The notes beneath the pieces were generated by a model, which did not search any database, was not told the DNA's origin, and was given only the letters and a program-made list of their open reading frames with translations. Shown in pieces: positions 8,076 to 16,614 of a stretch of 64,000 bases of DNA. This stretch comes from Streptomyces lateritius (GTDB taxonomy: Bacteria > Actinomycetota > Actinomycetes > Streptomycetales > Streptomycetaceae). The stretch is from positions 28,149-92,148 of the forward strand of contig NZ_BMTO01000023.1 in NCBI RefSeq assembly GCF_014649715.1. The letters run 5' to 3'. Each line of letters starts with the position of its first letter. The first letter of the stretch is position 1. A program made the translations under genes and the position numbers.

Positions 8076-9841
8076 TCCCGCAGAAGCTGGACGAAGGGAA
8101 CGACACCTACGGGCTCCTGCACTATCTGTACGGGCCGGGCCGGCGGGACGAGCACACGAACCCGCACATGGTCGCCGCGTGGGACCCGTACATCGACGAC
8201 CCGGCTCGCTCGCCCGACATGACGATCTCGGACCTCGCACTACTCCTGGACGCTCCGGTCTTCGCAATGCGGGGGAAAAAGCCGAAGCTGCACGTCTACC
8301 ACGTAGCCGTACGTAATGACGCCGACGACCGCATCCTCAGCGATGAGGAGTGGGCCGAGATCGCGCGCGAGATGATGCACGCCTCCGGGATCGCTGAGCA
8401 CGGTGACGACGAGGCATGCCGGTGGGTGGCAGTCCGGCACGCCGACGACCACATCCACCTCGTGGCGACGAAAGCCCGCGAGGACGGACGGCAGCCGAAC
8501 CTGCGCCAGGACATCATCAAAATGCAGACCGCCGCTCGGGTCTTTGAAGAGAAGCTCGGGCTGCGGCGCCTCAAGAGCGGGGACAAGACCGCGTCCCGCT
8601 GGCGGAAGGCCGGCGAGGTGGAGAAGGCCGAGCGCCGCGGCCTGAGCGAAGCACCACGCGTGACCCTCCAGCGGACGGTGCGCGAGGCGGCGGCCGCGGC
8701 AACGAATGACGCCGACTTCTTCACCCGGCTCTCGGCCTCAGGGGTGCGCGTGAAACAGCGCATCGCGCCGGACGGCAACCTCACGGGCTACTCGGTGGCG
8801 ATGCCAGGTGACCGGAACCCGGAGCAGACACCCATCTGGTTTTCCGGAGCCCGACTCGCCCCGGACCTGTCCTTGCCCCGCGTACGCGAAAGATGGAGCA
8901 CGCCCGTCCCGGCGCAGCGCGCTGCGCCGGCGGAGATGTGGCGGATCGCCGAGGACAAGGTCCGGGAGGCGGCCGGTCAGCTCGGGGCCGAAGGGCTGCA
9001 CCAGGGGGCGGGCGACGTGGCCGCACTTGGCGACCTGATCGTAGTCGCCGCCATCGTTTCGCCGCGCCTGGTACGCGAGCAGATCAGGCATGCGGCGGAG
9101 GAGTTCGAGCGTGCCGCGCGAGCTCCCGGCGACCGCGCACTGGAGGGTCATGCCCGGAGGTTGTACCGCGAGTCGGCGCAAGTTCTCTCGCAGTCGGTGG
9201 CCGCGGTCGGCCGTAACGACGCGGCTGCCGCTCTTGGCTTCCTGTTGGCCTTGGTGCAGGCCGTGGAGGCGGCCCGGCGGTGGCATGAGGCGCAGGAGCA
9301 CCGGGTCCAGGCTCAGTCGTCCGGGCGTGCTGGTCGGTTGCTGCGGGAGGCGGTCGAGGTCACCGCCGGCGCGAGTGCGGCACGCGAGTGCCGGCCCCGT
9401 CACAAGCGCACAGCTACGCGGCCGGGACCGGGGCAGCGCACGGTGGCCGCGCCCGGCGAGCGGTCCATGGCGGGCGTGGTCCAGCAGGCCGTTCCCGACC
9501 ACGCGCGCGCGATCCTGGCGGACCCGGCTTGGCCCACTCTGAGAAGGAGCCTCATTGAGGTCGAGTGGGCGGGCGAAGATCCGGCCGAAGTGCTGGCCAC
9601 GGTCGCGGCCCGCAGGCAGTTGTCTTCAGCGGAGTCGATCGCCGAAGTGCTTACATGGCGGCTGGACGGATGGCGCAAGCAGCGTGGGTTGACTGCGGAC
9701 GCCTCCGCCACGAGCCCGTCGTCGACAACCGGGGGCGGCACGGGGAGAAGCGCTGCATCGACCAAGAAGGTGGCGGCGCCTGCGCCGAATCGCAGGCCGC
9801 CGGGCGACGAGCAGCGCAAGGGTCCGAGGCGGGCCCGCTAA
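8072..9841 (+). CDS. Relaxase, MobA/VirD2-type mobilisation nuclease
   Basis: Encodes 589 residues from a GTG overlapping mobC. The N-terminal domain has candidate nicking tyrosines in YGLLHYLYG (residues 13-20) and the metal-binding three-histidine motif in VRHADDHIHLV (His123, His127, His129). It would nick oriT, stay attached to the 5' end and lead the strand into the T4SS. Residues beyond about 230 are helical and end in a basic Ser/Thr/Pro tail, as expected for an exported protein. A much longer upstream frame is a GC-bias artefact. Confidence 0.9.
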   Translation: MIPQKLDEGNDTYGLLHYLYGPGRRDEHTNPHMVAAWDPYIDDPARSPDMTISDLALLLDAPVFAMRGKKPKLHVYHVAVRNDADDRILSDEEWAEIAREMMHASGIAEHGDDEACRWVAVRHADDHIHLVATKAREDGRQPNLRQDIIKMQTAARVFEEKLGLRRLKSGDKTASRWRKAGEVEKAERRGLSEAPRVTLQRTVREAAAAATNDADFFTRLSASGVRVKQRIAPDGNLTGYSVAMPGDRNPEQTPIWFSGARLAPDLSLPRVRERWSTPVPAQRAAPAEMWRIAEDKVREAAGQLGAEGLHQGAGDVAALGDLIVVAAIVSPRLVREQIRHAAEEFERAARAPGDRALEGHARRLYRESAQVLSQSVAAVGRNDAAAALGFLLALVQAVEAARRWHEAQEHRVQAQSSGRAGRLLREAVEVTAGASAARECRPRHKRTATRPGPGQRTVAAPGERSMAGVVQQAVPDHARAILADPAWPTLRRSLIEVEWAGEDPAEVLATVAARRQLSSAESIAEVLTWRLDGWRKQRGLTADASATSPSSTTGGGTGRSAASTKKVAAPAPNRRPPGDEQRKGPRRAR

Positions 9842-9859
9842 CGAGGGGAGAACCATCAG

Positions 9860-11002
9860 ATGACGACGCCAGAGTCACAGGGGGAGCCGTTCGCTGAGGC
9901 GGCGGGCGAGGCGGTACAGACCGCTGTCATGTCGGTGCGTCTGGTTATGGCCATCGCGGATGCCGTACGGCGGCACCAGCAGAAGCAGAGGAAGGGAGCC
10001 GAGGAGGAGCTGCCGCCCGCCGACAAGGCGACCGTCGACGCGAAGGAGGAGTTGAAGGACCTCCTGCCCGCAGACATTTCCGCCGCCTTGCTTACGGGTG
10101 CGGACTGGCCGCAGCTGGCACAGCAGCTGATGGCGCTCAAGAACGCGGGTGTCGACTTGGAGCACTTGCTGCCGCGCGTCGGCGAGATCGGGGTGACCGT
10201 ACGGGACGCGGTCGCCGCGAACGAAGCGCGGGTGGCTCGCGAGGGCACCGGGCAGTGGGCGAAGATGCTCCGCGAGACGCTGCCAGCGGGGTCTGCGCGG
10301 GAGGCGATCCTGTCCTCGCCGACATGGCCCGATATCGCGGCGACGATGGCGCAGCTGCAGGAGCGCGCCGTCGACGTGCAGCAGATCCTTGCTTCGGCGC
10401 ACGACGAAGGCCTCGGTGTGGACCAGGCGATTGCGAAGGTCCTCGGGGCGGGGGAGGCGCCGTCCACGAGTCGGGACGCCTTGCTGTCGTACGGACCGAT
10501 GACGAAAGACCTGGACATCCCGACCAACATCGACCTGGCCGACCGGGAACTGGCATTTTTGCAGCTTTCGATTGGCGCGCAGGAGAACGAGCGTTTCGTT
10601 CGGATGGTGAAGGCTGCGATGCCGGGCCGGGAGCGCGAGGCCGACCTGATGGTCGCTCATAAGCAGTGGCCTTTGCTGGTCGCGCGGATGGCCGAGATGG
10701 AGCGGCAGGAGAAGCTGGTGGAAAAGCATCTCGCCGGGTTGATGAAGGACACCTCATGGGAGCAGGGCAAGGGGACGGTCGGCTCGCGGCTGGTTCAGGC
10801 AACGAGCAACGTCCTGCGGCATGCGCCGGGCGAGGCCCCTCCGCTGGATCGGCCGAAGGTCAGCGCGGCGGCGGCTCGCTCGCAGTCGTCGACGCTGGGC
10901 CCTACTAAGGCACAGGCGTCCAAGGGCGCGGCGCCCGCTCAGGCCGGGGTGGCTGCGCACCGGGAGACCGGGCCCGTAGCGAAGCAGGACAAGGCTCGGT
11001 AG
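9860..11002 (+). CDS. Relaxase-linked protein with RPKVSAAAAR tail motif
   Basis: Encodes 380 residues, 18 bp behind the relaxase and in the same direction, so probably in one operon. It is mostly alpha-helical and without recognised catalytic motifs. It has repeated units of the type W.QL...L...GVD...LLP (about residues 75-100, 130-160, 240-270), suggesting a helical repeat. At residues 331-345 it has RPKVSAAAARSQSST, followed by a basic Ala/Lys/Gln tail. The same motif ends two other proteins here (41419-42198 and the zeta toxin). It may be a co-exported or relaxosome protein. Confidence 0.75.
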   Translation: MTTPESQGEPFAEAAGEAVQTAVMSVRLVMAIADAVRRHQQKQRKGAEEELPPADKATVDAKEELKDLLPADISAALLTGADWPQLAQQLMALKNAGVDLEHLLPRVGEIGVTVRDAVAANEARVAREGTGQWAKMLRETLPAGSAREAILSSPTWPDIAATMAQLQERAVDVQQILASAHDEGLGVDQAIAKVLGAGEAPSTSRDALLSYGPMTKDLDIPTNIDLADRELAFLQLSIGAQENERFVRMVKAAMPGREREADLMVAHKQWPLLVARMAEMERQEKLVEKHLAGLMKDTSWEQGKGTVGSRLVQATSNVLRHAPGEAPPLDRPKVSAAAARSQSSTLGPTKAQASKGAAPAQAGVAAHRETGPVAKQDKAR

Positions 11003-11181
11003 CCGGCCCAGGGCTCGCCAGTCCGAAGGCGTTTCACTGGCCCGGGCCGTGCTCCGTTGCTCCAGCGGCCCTGCCTCGTGCATACTCCGCTGGCCCCCAC
11101 GCATGGCTCCTCCCCGACATGCCGACCCGGTACCGGTGGAACGCGCCGCTCAAAGATCCATTCCACTGAACAGGACCAGGC

Positions 11182-12207
11182 GTGACCTCCGCCGACATAG
11201 GTACAGCCCTCCTCATCGCAGGCACGCTCCTCTGCCTCGGCATGTTCCCTCTGCGCCCGCAAAGCAGGTTGCTCCCCGGGCCCGACCCGGCCCTGTGGCG
11301 AGCGATCGTGCTGGCGGGCCTAGGCCTCTGGCGCCCCGCCGCGCGACTGATGGCGCAGACCGGGCAGGACTGGGACCGCCGGGCCTTGTACGCCGAGAAG
11401 CTGGCGCGCGCCGGCGGCTGGTTGTGGCCGCTGTGGGTACGAGCCTGGGAGCGGGCGCATCCCGGTGACCCGGACGCGGCGCTCATCCGGGCCCAGGCGC
11501 AGGTGAGCCTCGCGTGGCGGCTTCGTCGCGGCAACTACGCGAATCAGACAGCGTCGTGGCGGTTCCGGCTGTTCCACCGTGCCTTGTCCAAGGCGCGCCA
11601 GAATCTCTCCGACGCAGCTCGGCTCAACCCGGACGACCCGTGTACATACTCCGCGGAGATCTGGCCGGCGCTCGGGCTCGGTTACAGCGAAGACATGATG
11701 CGCGAGCTCTGGGAAGAGATTGCCAAGCGGGCACCGCACCACTTCCAGGCCCACTACAACGCGCTGCAGTACTGGAGCGAAAAGTGGCGGGGCTCGCACG
11801 AGAAGGCACGGGTATTCGCGGGGCAGGCCGCCGACGGAGCCCCCGCGGGCACGCTGATGGCCACGCTGCCCCTGTTCGCCTGGTACGAAATGTACGAGGC
11901 CCGTGGCAACAGGCACGACTTCCGCTCACCGGAAGTCCGAGCCATGGTCGACACCGCGCTGGCGGACATGGAAGCAGCAGCCGGGCACCCCGCTCTGCCC
12001 TACGTTCAGCACTTGGTCGCCTATTGCCTGACCAAGCAGGGACGCCACCGCGAGGCACTGCGGCACTTCCGCGCGGTGGACGGCTGGGTCGGGTCAGTAC
12101 CCTGGCGCTACAAGGGCTACCAGCGTCTCGCCTACCGCGGCGTCCGTACCGCTGCTGTCCGCGGCGCCGTCATCGACGCCGTTCGGCGCCGGCTGCGGCG
12201 CGGCTGA
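11182..12207 (+). CDS. Membrane-anchored TPR-like protein, function unknown
   Basis: Encodes 341 residues from a GTG. Residues 5-25 form one hydrophobic segment (IGTALLIAGTLLCLGMFPL). The rest is helical, with W/A/L spacing like tetratricopeptide repeats (ALIRAQAQVSLAWRLRRG; YVQHLVAYCLTKQGRHREALRHF) and a very basic end. It follows the relaxase operon after a 180-bp gap that shows nothing clear. I do not recognise the family; a scaffold role at the membrane is inference. Confidence 0.65.
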   Translation: MTSADIGTALLIAGTLLCLGMFPLRPQSRLLPGPDPALWRAIVLAGLGLWRPAARLMAQTGQDWDRRALYAEKLARAGGWLWPLWVRAWERAHPGDPDAALIRAQAQVSLAWRLRRGNYANQTASWRFRLFHRALSKARQNLSDAARLNPDDPCTYSAEIWPALGLGYSEDMMRELWEEIAKRAPHHFQAHYNALQYWSEKWRGSHEKARVFAGQAADGAPAGTLMATLPLFAWYEMYEARGNRHDFRSPEVRAMVDTALADMEAAAGHPALPYVQHLVAYCLTKQGRHREALRHFRAVDGWVGSVPWRYKGYQRLAYRGVRTAAVRGAVIDAVRRRLRRG

Positions 12208-12400
12208 CATCGCACCGTCCCGGGCAGAGCAGCTGGCGCAGAACGATGCCGACCAGGCGGCCGCCGCGCTGCGCCGCTGGGCCGGTCAGACGGGGCAGCT
12301 GCCCGCTAGTGTCATGCGCGGCTGGCCCCCAGAGCGTGCCGACGGCGAACAACGTTCCCTCCTTACTGATCGTTTCAGAATGAGTTGAGCTGCGGGTCTT

Positions 12401-12792
12401 GTGCTTGACGATCTTGGTCGGCAGGGTGTCCGGGTGCGTGCTGATCTTGTTCCGGACGCCCTGTGGGAGCGGGTGGCCCCGCTACTGCCCCCCGCTCCCG
12501 AGCGGCGAAGCCGCTACCCCGGGCGGATGCGTGTCTCCGACCGAGTGGCCCTCGCCGGCGTCATGTACGTCCTGCGGATGGGTGTCGCGTGGCGCGACGT
12601 CCCGCGGAGGCCGTGGGCTGCTCAGGGGTGACGGCCTGGCGCCGGCTGCGGGACTGGACCGAGGCCAGCGTGTGGCCACGCCTACACGCCGCTCTGCTGA
12701 CCGAGCTTCGCCGCACTGGCCTGTTGGGCCTCGACGACTGCTCCGTGGACGGATCGCACGTTCGGGCACTCAAAGACACCTCAGGGTCCTAA
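12401..12792 (+). pseudogene. IS5-family (DUF4096-type) transposase, N-terminal remnant
   Basis: Two adjoining frames give LVPDALWERVAPLLPPAPERR ... YVLRMGVAWRDVP and then GCSGVTAWRRLRDWTEA ... LGLDDCSVDGSHVRALK, the N-terminal half of IS5-family transposases of Streptomyces. One base appears missing near 12603, shifting the frame. Homology stops at VRALKD, so the catalytic C-terminal half is gone. Matching C-terminal pieces of the same type appear at 26440 and 63908, but they need not come from the same copy. Confidence 0.85.
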
Positions 12793-12861
12793 CGCGTCAA
12801 GCTGCGGCCCTCAACCCGCTGTGTAGCCTGTCGATCTGTTCGAACGGGAAAAGGGTGGGAC

Positions 12862-13413
12862 GTGGAGACGCTGGTGGAGGGGGCCGTCGCGGAGGCGCTG
12901 CGTGAGGGGCCCGGCGAAGCGGTGCGTTTGTATGTCGCCGCCTGTGCCGAACGGATGGCACCGCTGTTCATGGGCCTGCGGTCGGGCGCCGCGGGGCGGG
13001 AAGCCGACCTGGACCTCTACGCGGAGTCGGTTCGCGATCTTTGGTATGCCGACCGGCCACTCGCCGACCCTGCCGAGCGACTGCGCCGGCTGGAGCGGTT
13101 TCCGGAGCTCCAGCCGGACGAAGAGGGGATCACCGGTGTCGCCGACACCTACGCGTTCTTCGCTGCCCTCTGCCTGCGGTATGCCCTGCTGGCCCACGGC
13201 TCGGGAAACGCTGACGACGCGGTGTCCTGCGGCCATGTGGTGCTCACCGCGATGGGGATGCTGGACCAGAATCTGTCGGGTGCCAGCCTTCTTGCCGACG
13301 AGCAACGGCTCCAGTCCCTCTCGCTGAGCGGTGACGCCGCAGGTCTGTGGGACGCGAGCGTCACGGCAGGGCGGGAGAGGTTCCGTGCCGTGGTGGGTCG
13401 TCTGCCCCGCTAG
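12862..13413 (+). CDS. Conserved-looking hypothetical protein, 183 aa
   Basis: Starts at a GTG with GGTGGGA upstream. The protein is acidic and helical (LYAESVRDLWYADRPLADPAERLRRLERFPEL; DTYAFFAALCLRYALLAHG) without signal peptide or membrane segment. Codon usage is typical of the window. Its size, acidity and place next to IS debris resemble small immunity-type proteins, but no family is recognised. Confidence 0.6.
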   Translation: METLVEGAVAEALREGPGEAVRLYVAACAERMAPLFMGLRSGAAGREADLDLYAESVRDLWYADRPLADPAERLRRLERFPELQPDEEGITGVADTYAFFAALCLRYALLAHGSGNADDAVSCGHVVLTAMGMLDQNLSGASLLADEQRLQSLSLSGDAAGLWDASVTAGRERFRAVVGRLPR

Positions 13414-13622
13414 TGCCGCACCAGGCAGCGTTCGCCCTCGCGACCGGGCCATGAGGGCTTGGCCACGGCCACCCTTCGGCCGGAGTTGTCAGTGGCCGAT
13501 GCGATGCTGGCGCCGACAACGCCGCTCACAGTGATCAACCGGGGGGTCCGATGAGTGAGCAGTCAGGGTCCGCCCTGCTTTCGCCCGGCTTCGGCGCCGC
13601 TTGGTGCGCCACCGACCTCGGT

Positions 13623-14702
13623 TCAGGGGCGGGTGGCGCCGTAGTAGTCGGACTCGGGCATGGCGGAGGTGAGGGGGGCGATTTCTACATTGCGGCCAGT
13701 GCGGGGTGCGTGCAGGACGTTGCCGTCGCCGGCGTAGAGGGCGACGTGGTAGATGGCGCCTGAGCCGCCGTGCGACCAGAACAGCAGGTCTCCTGGCTTG
13801 AGGGCGTCGCGGGAGACGGGCCTGTTGGAAGTGGCGCCGTATTGTGCGGCGGCGACGCGTGGCAGTTTCGTGTTGGGCCAGTACGCGTACTGCACGAGGC
13901 TGCTGCAGTCGAAGCCGACGGTCGAGGAGGCGGAGCATTTACCGCCGAGGTAACCATTGGTGTCATCGCAGAACCCGGTCGAGGGTCCGCCGGGTCCGCC
14001 GCCGCCCCAGGTATAGGGGGTGCCGAGGCGGTTGGCCGCTTTGCGTAGGGCGTCGGGTCCGGCTCCGGAGCCGGAGACCTCCAGGAGGCCCGGGCCCTGG
14101 AAGCGGGGGATGAGGGCGAGGATGACCCTGACGTAGTGGTACGTCTGGCCTTCCGCTTGGCCCTTCTCGCGGGCGAACCAGATCGGGGGGACGCCCTTGA
14201 ATTGTTCGACTCGTCCCCATCCTGCGTTATACCCAGCCAGGGCGAGAGCCCGGACGTCGCCGCTGTAGCCGGAGTTCTTGGCCTTCGCTAGCAGGGAGCA
14301 CATCAGGCGGCCCTGCGCGATGACGGCGTCGCCGATGTCCCAGGGCGAGGCCTGGCCGTTGCCGTCGGAGTCGCGTCCCCATGTGGCCCAGGTGCCCGGC
14401 ATGAACTGGGCCGGTCCCTGGGCGCCGGCGGAGGAGGTGGCCGTGTCGCGACTGGTCTCGAACTTCGACTCCTGCCAGATCTGAGCGGCCAGCATGGCCG
14501 GACTCATCGCTGGCTGATCGCATTCTGCGGCTGCCTTGAGGATCCAGGGCCGGAACTCGCCCGGAACACCCTGGAGCCCGCCGCCTCCGTCGGTCGCCTC
14601 GGTCGCCTCTGCGTCGCCCTCGATGAGCAGCATCGCGATCAGGCTCACGGCCGTGAGTACGGCGATGGTGATGATCGCGACGGCAGCTCCCAGTGCCTTC
14701 AC
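13623..14702 (-). CDS. T4SS-associated wall hydrolase: lytic transglycosylase plus NlpC/P60 peptidase
   Basis: Encodes 359 residues. A GTG at 14702 is preferred because GGGGGG lies just upstream; an ATG 18 codons earlier is also possible. A signal anchor (ALGAAVAIITIAVLTAVSLIAMLLI) comes first. Next is a goose-lysozyme-like SLT domain with QESKFE (catalytic Glu), GAQGPAQFMPGTW and ALAGYNAG. Last is NlpC/P60 with the catalytic Cys in VGFDCSSLVQYAYWP and His in IYHVALYAGDG. Such two-domain hydrolases (VirB1/Orf14-like) cut peptidoglycan so the conjugation channel can cross the wall. It is transcribed opposite to the rest of the T4SS cluster. Confidence 0.93.
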   Translation of the reverse strand: MKALGAAVAIITIAVLTAVSLIAMLLIEGDAEATEATDGGGGLQGVPGEFRPWILKAAAECDQPAMSPAMLAAQIWQESKFETSRDTATSSAGAQGPAQFMPGTWATWGRDSDGNGQASPWDIGDAVIAQGRLMCSLLAKAKNSGYSGDVRALALAGYNAGWGRVEQFKGVPPIWFAREKGQAEGQTYHYVRVILALIPRFQGPGLLEVSGSGAGPDALRKAANRLGTPYTWGGGGPGGPSTGFCDDTNGYLGGKCSASSTVGFDCSSLVQYAYWPNTKLPRVAAAQYGATSNRPVSRDALKPGDLLFWSHGGSGAIYHVALYAGDGNVLHAPRTGRNVEIAPLTSAMPESDYYGATRP

Positions 14703-15036
14703 GTGTTGCCCCCCGTGTGTGCGTCCTTCTTTGCTGTCGCGTCTGTGCTGCCGCAACCCGACGAACTAATGCCGTACTGCTTGTGCTCTCGCCTCCAATG
14801 AGCCGTTGTCAGGGCGCCTCCGCCCGTCAGGCGGCCGCCCGTGTGCTGGCATGCGTCCGCCCCTGAAATCCAGAGTTTCCCGGGCCTGCCGATATCGGCG
14901 GGACGGCGGCGGTCGCGGTCTGACCTTCGGTACTGCGGAAACATGGGCCAGCTCTGACAGTGATGCACGCTAGCCTCAGTAGTCCCACGAGCCCAAGATC
15001 GTGGCCGAAACAGAGTTGCATAGGGGGAGTTGCGAC

Positions 15037-15513
15037 GTGATCACCCATTCGGTGACTACAACCTCACCGGGGAGCAACGGGGTTGGGCTCCGGTACGCGC
15101 TGATTCCTGTCCATGGCTTCGGAATTGCAGTGGCGACCGTTGCCCGCATGCTCGATGGCGACGCCGGCGGCACGCGGGCCCGGGTGCTGGCCACGGGGGA
15201 GCCCATCCCCTACGGGGCACAGCCCGTACTCCTGGCGGAGACGACCGTGTACGGCGCGACGTGCGTGGAGGAGCTGCTGTTGCGCTGGGGCCCGCTACCG
15301 AGGCCATGGCTGGTGCTGATCGCCGACGCCCCGGCCCGGCCGGTGGCGGACGCGCGATACGTCGTGCGGGCCTTGGAGGGGCGGCTGGCCGGGGTGGCGA
15401 GGGTGCCGTACCTGCCGGTCCTGCGCGCGGTTAAAGATCCAGAGCAGGCCCTGGAGCACAAGGACGTCCATGCCGTGGCCGAGAAGCTGCGGCGCACGAT
15501 GGAAGGAAAATGA
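15037..15513 (+). CDS. T4SS-cluster protein, possible degenerate P-loop fold
   Basis: Encodes 158 residues. A GTG at 15037 is chosen over one at 15001 because AGGGGGAG sits about 7 bp before it. Segments RPWLVLIADAPARPVADARYVVRALEGRLAGVARVPYLP recall the later strands of a ParA/MinD-like NTPase, but no Walker A motif is present. It overlaps the next small gene (ATGA) and heads the T4SS operon. A role in channel assembly or DNA delivery is inferred from position. Confidence 0.65.
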   Translation: MITHSVTTTSPGSNGVGLRYALIPVHGFGIAVATVARMLDGDAGGTRARVLATGEPIPYGAQPVLLAETTVYGATCVEELLLRWGPLPRPWLVLIADAPARPVADARYVVRALEGRLAGVARVPYLPVLRAVKDPEQALEHKDVHAVAEKLRRTMEGK

Positions 15514-15806
15514 CCATGAACAAGTCCACCACCCTGGTCACGCTGGCGGAGGACCTGATCCCAGGTGCCAAGCCGACCAAGATTCCAGGCCTGGCCCCCG
15601 CTGTCTCCGAAATCTTCGGCTACGGCCTGTGGCTGCTGATCCTGGCGGGAGTCGGGGGAGCGGGCTTCGGCGTCTACAAGCTGGCGGTCGCTGACAAGAG
15701 CCGCAACGGCGGGGGCAGTGAGCCGTTCAAATGGATGGGCGGCGGCATCGCGGCCATTCTCCTGGCCGGGTCCCTGATCACCATCCTCAACGGCATCGCG
15801 GGCTAG
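15510..15806 (+). CDS. Small two-helix membrane protein, VirB2/pilin-like position
   Basis: Encodes 98 residues, or 96 if the second ATG (15516) is used; GGAAGGAAA precedes both. There are two hydrophobic segments, IFGYGLWLLILAGVGGAGFGVYKLAV and WMGGGIAAILLAGSLITIL, joined by a short charged loop, with a processed-looking N-terminus. This size and topology match the small pilin-like (VirB2/TrbC-type) proteins of Gram-positive T4SS operons. Sequence identity to VirB2 is not claimed. Confidence 0.7.
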   Translation: MTMNKSTTLVTLAEDLIPGAKPTKIPGLAPAVSEIFGYGLWLLILAGVGGAGFGVYKLAVADKSRNGGGSEPFKWMGGGIAAILLAGSLITILNGIAG

Positions 15807-15816
15807 GGCGGCTGAC

Positions 15817-16614
15817 ATGTCACGCACGAGGGGGACCTGGAACACCAAGGGCGCGTGGGCCGCGGGCGTAACGGCTGCGGCCGTAGCGATGCTGACGGGC
15901 TACGCCCTGTTCAGCGGGGACGACGGCGGTGCAGAGACGCCGGCGAAGGGCGGGCCGAGCGCGAGCGCGCCCAGTTCGGCCAGTCCAGCGCCGTCGTACT
16001 CGGTGCCGGACGACTGGACGGAGCCGGAGCGGTGGGCGGCGCTTCCGCGGGGGAAGCGCACCGATGACCGTGGCAGCGAGGTCGGTTTCCCGCACACCGC
16101 CGAGGGCGCTGCGGCGATGCTGGCGGCCGCCAACTCCACCACCATGGAAAACGGTAGGACCACAGTCGACGAGCAGCTGCGTATCTACTACTCGTACATC
16201 GGCAAGGTCGACCATTCCACGGAGAACGCGGAGAAGGTCGAGCTGGCCGCGATGCAGGCGGACAAAAGCTTGGCCAAGGCTATGGGTGTGACACCGGGCC
16301 ATCCGCTGCCCGCCGGTGCGTATCAGCGCAATCACGTGGTCGGCTACAAGATCCTGCGAAAGACGCCCGATGAGGTCACCATGTGGGTGCTGTCGCGCGT
16401 GACCCAGAAGGCCGGGGAGCTGGAGAAGGAGAAGGGCTCCTACACCCGCACGGTGATGGGCGTGCAGTGGCGGGAGGGCGACTGGAAGATCACCAGTGCC
16501 GCTACCCAGCGCGCTTTGCAGGACGCCCAGAGCCAGACGAAGCCGGAGATGGTGGCACCGGGAGACGCGGAGTTCAACCGGTCTGGGTGGACGGCCATCA
16601 GGGAGGCATCGTGA
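15817..16614 (+). CDS. VirB8-like T4SS protein
   Basis: Encodes 265 residues. One N-terminal membrane helix (GAWAAGVTAAAVAMLTGYALF) is followed by an Ala/Ser/Pro linker and a soluble outer domain of about 180 residues. The domain ends in TVMGVQWREGDWKITSAAT, a beta-strand pattern typical of NTF2-like VirB8/TcpC domains. VirB8 proteins are assembly scaffolds of the translocation channel. The stop overlaps the next start (GTGA). Confidence 0.75.
   Translation: MSRTRGTWNTKGAWAAGVTAAAVAMLTGYALFSGDDGGAETPAKGGPSASAPSSASPAPSYSVPDDWTEPERWAALPRGKRTDDRGSEVGFPHTAEGAAAMLAAANSTTMENGRTTVDEQLRIYYSYIGKVDHSTENAEKVELAAMQADKSLAKAMGVTPGHPLPAGAYQRNHVVGYKILRKTPDEVTMWVLSRVTQKAGELEKEKGSYTRTVMGVQWREGDWKITSAATQRALQDAQSQTKPEMVAPGDAEFNRSGWTAIREAS

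Noticed and set aside
11049..11468. Additional gene before the TPR-like protein
   Set aside because: Arginine-rich composition, overlaps the supported 11182 gene, no ribosome site.
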